Below, in pieces: positions 6,406 through 8,747 of a stretch of 8,747 nucleotides of DNA. The stretch lies in contig CATNEU010000043.1 of the NCBI GenBank assembly GCA_950097605.1, positions 1 to 8,747 of the forward strand, written 5' to 3'. The translations under genes were made by a program, and so were the position numbers. Numbering within the stretch: position 1 is the stretch's first letter; each line of letters opens with the position of its first letter. The DNA is from an uncultured Oscillospiraceae bacterium. GTDB lineage: Bacteria > Bacillota > Clostridia > Oscillospirales > Ruminococcaceae. Under the pieces are notes generated by a model. It was not told the origin of the DNA and made no database searches. It was given only the letters and a program-made list of their open reading frames with translations.

Positions 6406-6436
6406 TGTTACAATTGGGCGGCTTCCGCGGTATTCT
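6406..6436 (+). promoter_or_regulatory. Candidate promoter of the ECF sigma operon, possibly autoregulated
   Basis: TGTTACAATT (from 6406) and GTATTCTAAG (from 6430) lie just before the ribosome binding site. Read as sigma-A, TTACAA (6408-6413) and TATTCT (6431-6436) are 17 bases apart, but the -35 box is poor. Read as an ECF promoter, TGTTAC resembles the TGxAAC-type -35 of Firmicute ECF sigmas. Either way transcription would start only about 15 bases before the start codon. The remaining bases 6298-6405 hold nothing I can identify. Confidence 0.4.
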
Positions 6437-6457
6437 AAGTGAAAGGGGGGCTGCCGT

Positions 6458-6967
6458 ATGGAAACGCAATCGCTGCGTACGGACGATTGCGCGGAAGAAA
6501 TTATCGAAACCTATGCAGATATGGTATACCGCATCGCGGTATCGCGGGTGGGATCGGCCACGGATGCCGAGGATATCTTTCAGGAGGTGTTTCTGCGCTA
6601 TGTGCGGTATGCGTGCCGGCACGCATTCGAGAGCGAAGAGCATCGCAGGGCCTGGTTGATCCGCGTTACGCTCAACTGCAGTAAAACATTTTGGTCGTCC
6701 GCCTGGCGCAGCAAAACGGTGCCTCTCGAAGAGCGTGACTGCGGGGTGCAGTTTGCAGGGAATGAGCAGAGTGAACTGTTCGAGAGCCTGCAGGCGCTCC
6801 CTGAGAAATACCGAACCGTGTTGCACCTATTCTATTTTGAGGACCTGACGACCGAGGAGATTGGAAAAGTGCTGCATCTCAAACCCACAGCGGTGCGCAT
6901 GCGCCTGACAAGGGGAAGAGAGCGGCTGCGTGAGGCCATGAAAGGAGGCTGTTGCAATGAATCGTAA
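6458..6967 (+). CDS. ECF-type RNA polymerase sigma factor
   Basis: The 169-residue protein has the two-domain layout of group 4 sigma factors. Region 2 (about 14-80) contains DAEDIFQEVFLRYVR (36-50), which binds core polymerase, and HRRAWLIRVTLN (62-73), which contacts the -10 element. Region 4 (about 108-160) contains LPEKYRTVLHLFYFEDLTTEEI and a helix-turn-helix that recognises the -35 element. Regions 1 and 3 are absent, as is normal for this group. A GGGGGG run (6445-6450) lies 7 bases before the ATG. The gene overlaps the next by 11 bases, a strong sign of coupled translation with a membrane partner that probably holds the sigma inactive until a cell-surface signal arrives. The regulon is unknown. 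The stimulus cannot be read from sequence; envelope stress is only the usual case for such pairs. Confidence 0.93.
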   Translation: METQSLRTDDCAEEIIETYADMVYRIAVSRVGSATDAEDIFQEVFLRYVRYACRHAFESEEHRRAWLIRVTLNCSKTFWSSAWRSKTVPLEERDCGVQFAGNEQSELFESLQALPEKYRTVLHLFYFEDLTTEEIGKVLHLKPTAVRMRLTRGRERLREAMKGGCCNES

Positions 6968-7697
6968 GACAGTGGAAGAGATCAAAGAGCAGCTCCGGGC
7001 GCCCGACGCGCTCGTGAAAAGGACAAAGTACCTGGCCGCGGCCCAGCGGGAGCGGACCGGCGGCCGGACGGACGCACGGGTCCGGCATATTGGACGCCGT
7101 GTCGCGCTTGCAGGAATGTGCGCCGCACTGGCAATGGTGCTGGCCATGCCGTATCTGACACATTCTAATGATGGCCGTCCCATTACAAATGGCAGCGGAC
7201 AGGTGGTGCAGGGTTCGGAGAATCCGGATGGGTTTGCGGGCTTTGAACTGACGGTTCTGGCCGCCCCGGCAAGCGCCGGAACCGATGGAAAAGTGCAGAC
7301 AAACGAGGCGCGGCTGTCCAAGCTGGGGCCCACCGTCGAGATTCCGCTGGCCGATTACAGCCAGTTGATGAGCTCGGTGCCGGGGCTGCCGATCACGATC
7401 GAGCTGATGGACGAAACACAAGCGGATGAGATCCGCGTGCGTGCCGAAAGCGGTTCGCTGATGACCTGGGATATCGAGAGCGGTACCATCGACCAGGCCG
7501 GCGGAGAATATGTTGTCCACGAAGTCTGGACAAACGACCCCAAACTGGCCGCGGGCAGTGAAACCGTCTATTGGGGCCCGGGCGATGCGGAGGAAGCGGT
7601 CATCGTTGTGACCGCTTATCAGGATGAAAAAGAAGTGGGGTCGCAGAAAATCCGCATTCACAAGGAAAACGGCAAGTACTATGGGTCCCTTGTATAA
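6957..7697 (+). CDS. Membrane-anchored protein, putative anti-sigma factor
   Basis: The 246-residue protein has a charged cytoplasmic N-terminus (1-48, many Lys/Arg/Glu), one membrane helix (about 49-67) and an extracytoplasmic domain (about 90-246) rich in beta-type sequence. The positive residues before the helix fit an N-in orientation. The N-terminus lacks the HxxxCxxC zinc motif of ZAS-type anti-sigmas. The outer part shows GFELTVLAAP (96-105), a SVPGLPITIEL segment (140-150), VYWGP (204-208) and VTAYQDEKEVGS (218-229). I recall similar outer domains in uncharacterised Clostridia proteins next to ECF sigmas but know no family name. AAAGGAGG (6941-6948) sits 8 bases before the ATG, inside the sigma gene, and the 11-base overlap with the sigma gene supports a partner role. 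Anti-sigma function is inferred from position and topology. Confidence 0.75.
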   Translation: MNRKTVEEIKEQLRAPDALVKRTKYLAAAQRERTGGRTDARVRHIGRRVALAGMCAALAMVLAMPYLTHSNDGRPITNGSGQVVQGSENPDGFAGFELTVLAAPASAGTDGKVQTNEARLSKLGPTVEIPLADYSQLMSSVPGLPITIELMDETQADEIRVRAESGSLMTWDIESGTIDQAGGEYVVHEVWTNDPKLAAGSETVYWGPGDAEEAVIVVTAYQDEKEVGSQKIRIHKENGKYYGSLV

Positions 7698-7705
7698 GCG
7701 CTGCC

Positions 7706-7816
7706 CGCTGCGCAGCGTGCAGCCCGCGCGGGAGCGCGGTCAAAGGCAAAGCCCTTTGGGCTGTTTGTTTTAAATGAAGCGCCGGGCGGCGCGTTTTGCG
7801 CTGCCATGTGCGCCGC
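7706..7816. repeat. Cluster of short GC-rich palindromes after the sigma operon
   Basis: The spacer 7698-7821 contains no gene. It holds a perfect 12-base palindrome CGCTGCGCAGCG (7706-7717), a perfect 10-base palindrome CCCGCGCGGG (7723-7732), and GCGGCGC (7786-7792) complementary to GCGCCGC (7810-7816). Their function is unknown; they resemble in style, but not in sequence, the chain at 1046-1193. Confidence 0.45.
7748..7771 (+). terminator. Probable terminator of the sigma/anti-sigma operon
   Basis: AGCCC (7750-7754) pairs with GGGCT (7758-7762) around a TTT loop and is followed by GTTTGTTTT. The stem is short, so it may act as a weak first terminator ahead of the stronger one at 7822-7867. 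Confidence 0.5.
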
Positions 7817-7821
7817 GTTAT

Positions 7822-7867
7822 AAAACGCCCTGTGGCTTCTCCGGTCGGAGAAGCCACAGGGCGTTTT
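7822..7867. terminator. Bidirectional terminator between convergent genes
   Basis: A perfect 21-pair stem (7822-7842 with 7847-7867) encloses the loop GGTC. On the + strand the stem ends in TTTT and is followed by TGG and TTTTT; on the - strand it ends in TTTTAT. It lies between the + strand sigma operon and the - strand glycosidase, and can stop transcription from both sides. Confidence 0.93.
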
Positions 7868-7901
7868 TGGTTTTTAGGATAGAAGATTTCCGGCTGCAAA
7901 A

Positions 7902-8747
7902 TTACCAGGTGGCAATGCGGCAGCCCGAGATAATATCGCTCCAGCGTCCCTCTTCAAACAGCAGCGGGATGCTCTCGTCGGTTCTGCAATCGTAATAGAG
8001 CTGCTCGGCTTCCAGCTCTTCGATCCCGTCGATTTCGCCGGAGAGATACGCCTGCATTCGGCAAGCAGCGGTCTCGAGGCGGCTGCGCAGGCCGCCCAAG
8101 CGGATGTCGATGACCTCGTAGCCAAACGCCTTGTTTTCGCTGAACCACTGCTTTTTAAAAGCGGCGGCAAACGCCTGCAGCGAATGAAGCGCCGCCGGGA
8201 TATCCTTTTCCGCAATGGCCTGCAGCGCGGCGCGGTCGCCGGCGGCATAGGCTTTGTGGATCCGCACGCCAAGCTCCGCTTTGATCGACAGCACTTCGCT
8301 GGCCAGCGCCAGTGTTGTGAACTGCGCCGCCCAGGATGGGTTGTTTGCGGCGGCTTTTTTCAGCGCGGCGGCAGCCTGGGCATACTGCGCGTCGACACCG
8401 GCGCTCACATGCTTATCGAACAGGCCGGACAGCGGGTCTTGGTAGAGAAGATACTTGGCGGGATTGACGCCGCAGCGCCCCGGCGCCTCGTTGTCTCCCA
8501 CGAGGTTGAGCAGATCCATATTTAGAAAGTCTGTCCAGTTTGCGCCCGCACAGACTGCAAAGCGGCCGGCAAGGTATGCATCGTCGTTCCGTCCGGCAAA
8601 GCATTCCTCGGCATAGAGCTGCAGGGTGGGCAAAATGGTGAACATCGAGGCTTCGGAACCGTCGTCGCCCCAGGCGGTCACAAATACGTGCTTCACGCCG
8701 TGGCGGCGGCAGCTTTCCACTGCCAGACGGCTTGCAGCATTGGAAAA
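7902..8747 (-). CDS. Glycoside hydrolase family 20 (GcnA-like exo-beta-hexosaminidase), C-terminal part
   Basis: About 281 codons are visible. The frame is open through the right edge, so the 5' part, including the expected catalytic Asp-Glu pair, lies outside and a GTG at 8720 is internal. The segment HVFVTAWGDDGSEAS (WGDDG at 8658-8672) followed by ILPTLQLYAE is typical of the end of the GH20 barrel, and the later helix-rich part (roughly the last 200 residues) matches the C-terminal domain of GcnA-type enzymes. These remove terminal beta-linked N-acetylglucosamine or N-acetylgalactosamine from glycans. No C-terminal anchor or LPXTG signal is present; GcnA-type enzymes are often cytoplasmic and act on imported oligosaccharides. 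The family is assigned from memory of the motif pattern; specificity is not determined. It is convergent with the sigma operon and appears functionally unrelated to it. Confidence 0.8.
   Translation of the reverse strand, partial: FSNAASRLAVESCRRHGVKHVFVTAWGDDGSEASMFTILPTLQLYAEECFAGRNDDAYLAGRFAVCAGANWTDFLNMDLLNLVGDNEAPGRCGVNPAKYLLYQDPLSGLFDKHVSAGVDAQYAQAAAALKKAAANNPSWAAQFTTLALASEVLSIKAELGVRIHKAYAAGDRAALQAIAEKDIPAALHSLQAFAAAFKKQWFSENKAFGYEVIDIRLGGLRSRLETAACRMQAYLSGEIDGIEELEAEQLYYDCRTDESIPLLFEEGRWSDIISGCRIATW

Overview
The window looks like chromosomal DNA of a moderately GC-rich, low-oxygen Firmicute, most likely a gut-type Clostridia member (Oscillospiraceae-like). Supporting features are strong AGGAGG-type ribosome binding sites, a sigma-A style TTGACA-N17-TATACT promoter, intrinsic terminators with U-tracts, a PMCA-type (IIB) calcium P-type ATPase, an ECF sigma with a one-span membrane partner, and a GH20 exo-hexosaminidase resembling GcnA. 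The taxonomic placement is inference from gene style, not from a marker gene.

Left block, + strand (1-4576). The window opens inside the 3' end of a gene whose product ends in a Pelota-like domain, of the type fused to phosphoribosyltransferase/StiP proteins in tellurite-resistance (Ter) associated clusters. Its stop overlaps the start of a HAD phosphatase (ATGA). A 265-base spacer packed with GC-rich inverted repeats follows, then a 905-residue IIB calcium-pumping ATPase, and 42 bases later a small PEBP/YbhB-type protein. A strong terminator closes the block at 4538-4576. The first two genes probably belong to the nucleoside-like metabolite module of a Ter stress system; the ATPase would supply calcium export next to it. 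The main part of that cluster would lie left of the window.

Middle block (4577-6297). A visibly more AT-rich AraC-family regulator has one DNA-binding domain and two tandem GyrI-like ligand-binding domains. Its upstream region has a TATAAT box and an 11-base perfect palindrome. Next comes a single tRNA-Gly(CCC) gene with its own near-consensus promoter and a 49-base inverted repeat acting as terminator.

Right block (6298-8747). A two-gene + strand operon encodes an ECF sigma factor and a membrane protein with an extracytoplasmic domain, probably its anti-sigma; the genes overlap by 11 bases. It runs into a bidirectional terminator and converges with the C-terminal part of a - strand GH20 glycosidase that continues beyond the right edge.

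I see no CRISPR array, insertion sequence, phage gene or complete defence system. The most interesting item is the junction of the Ter-type biosynthetic genes with a calcium pump behind a heavily structured leader.
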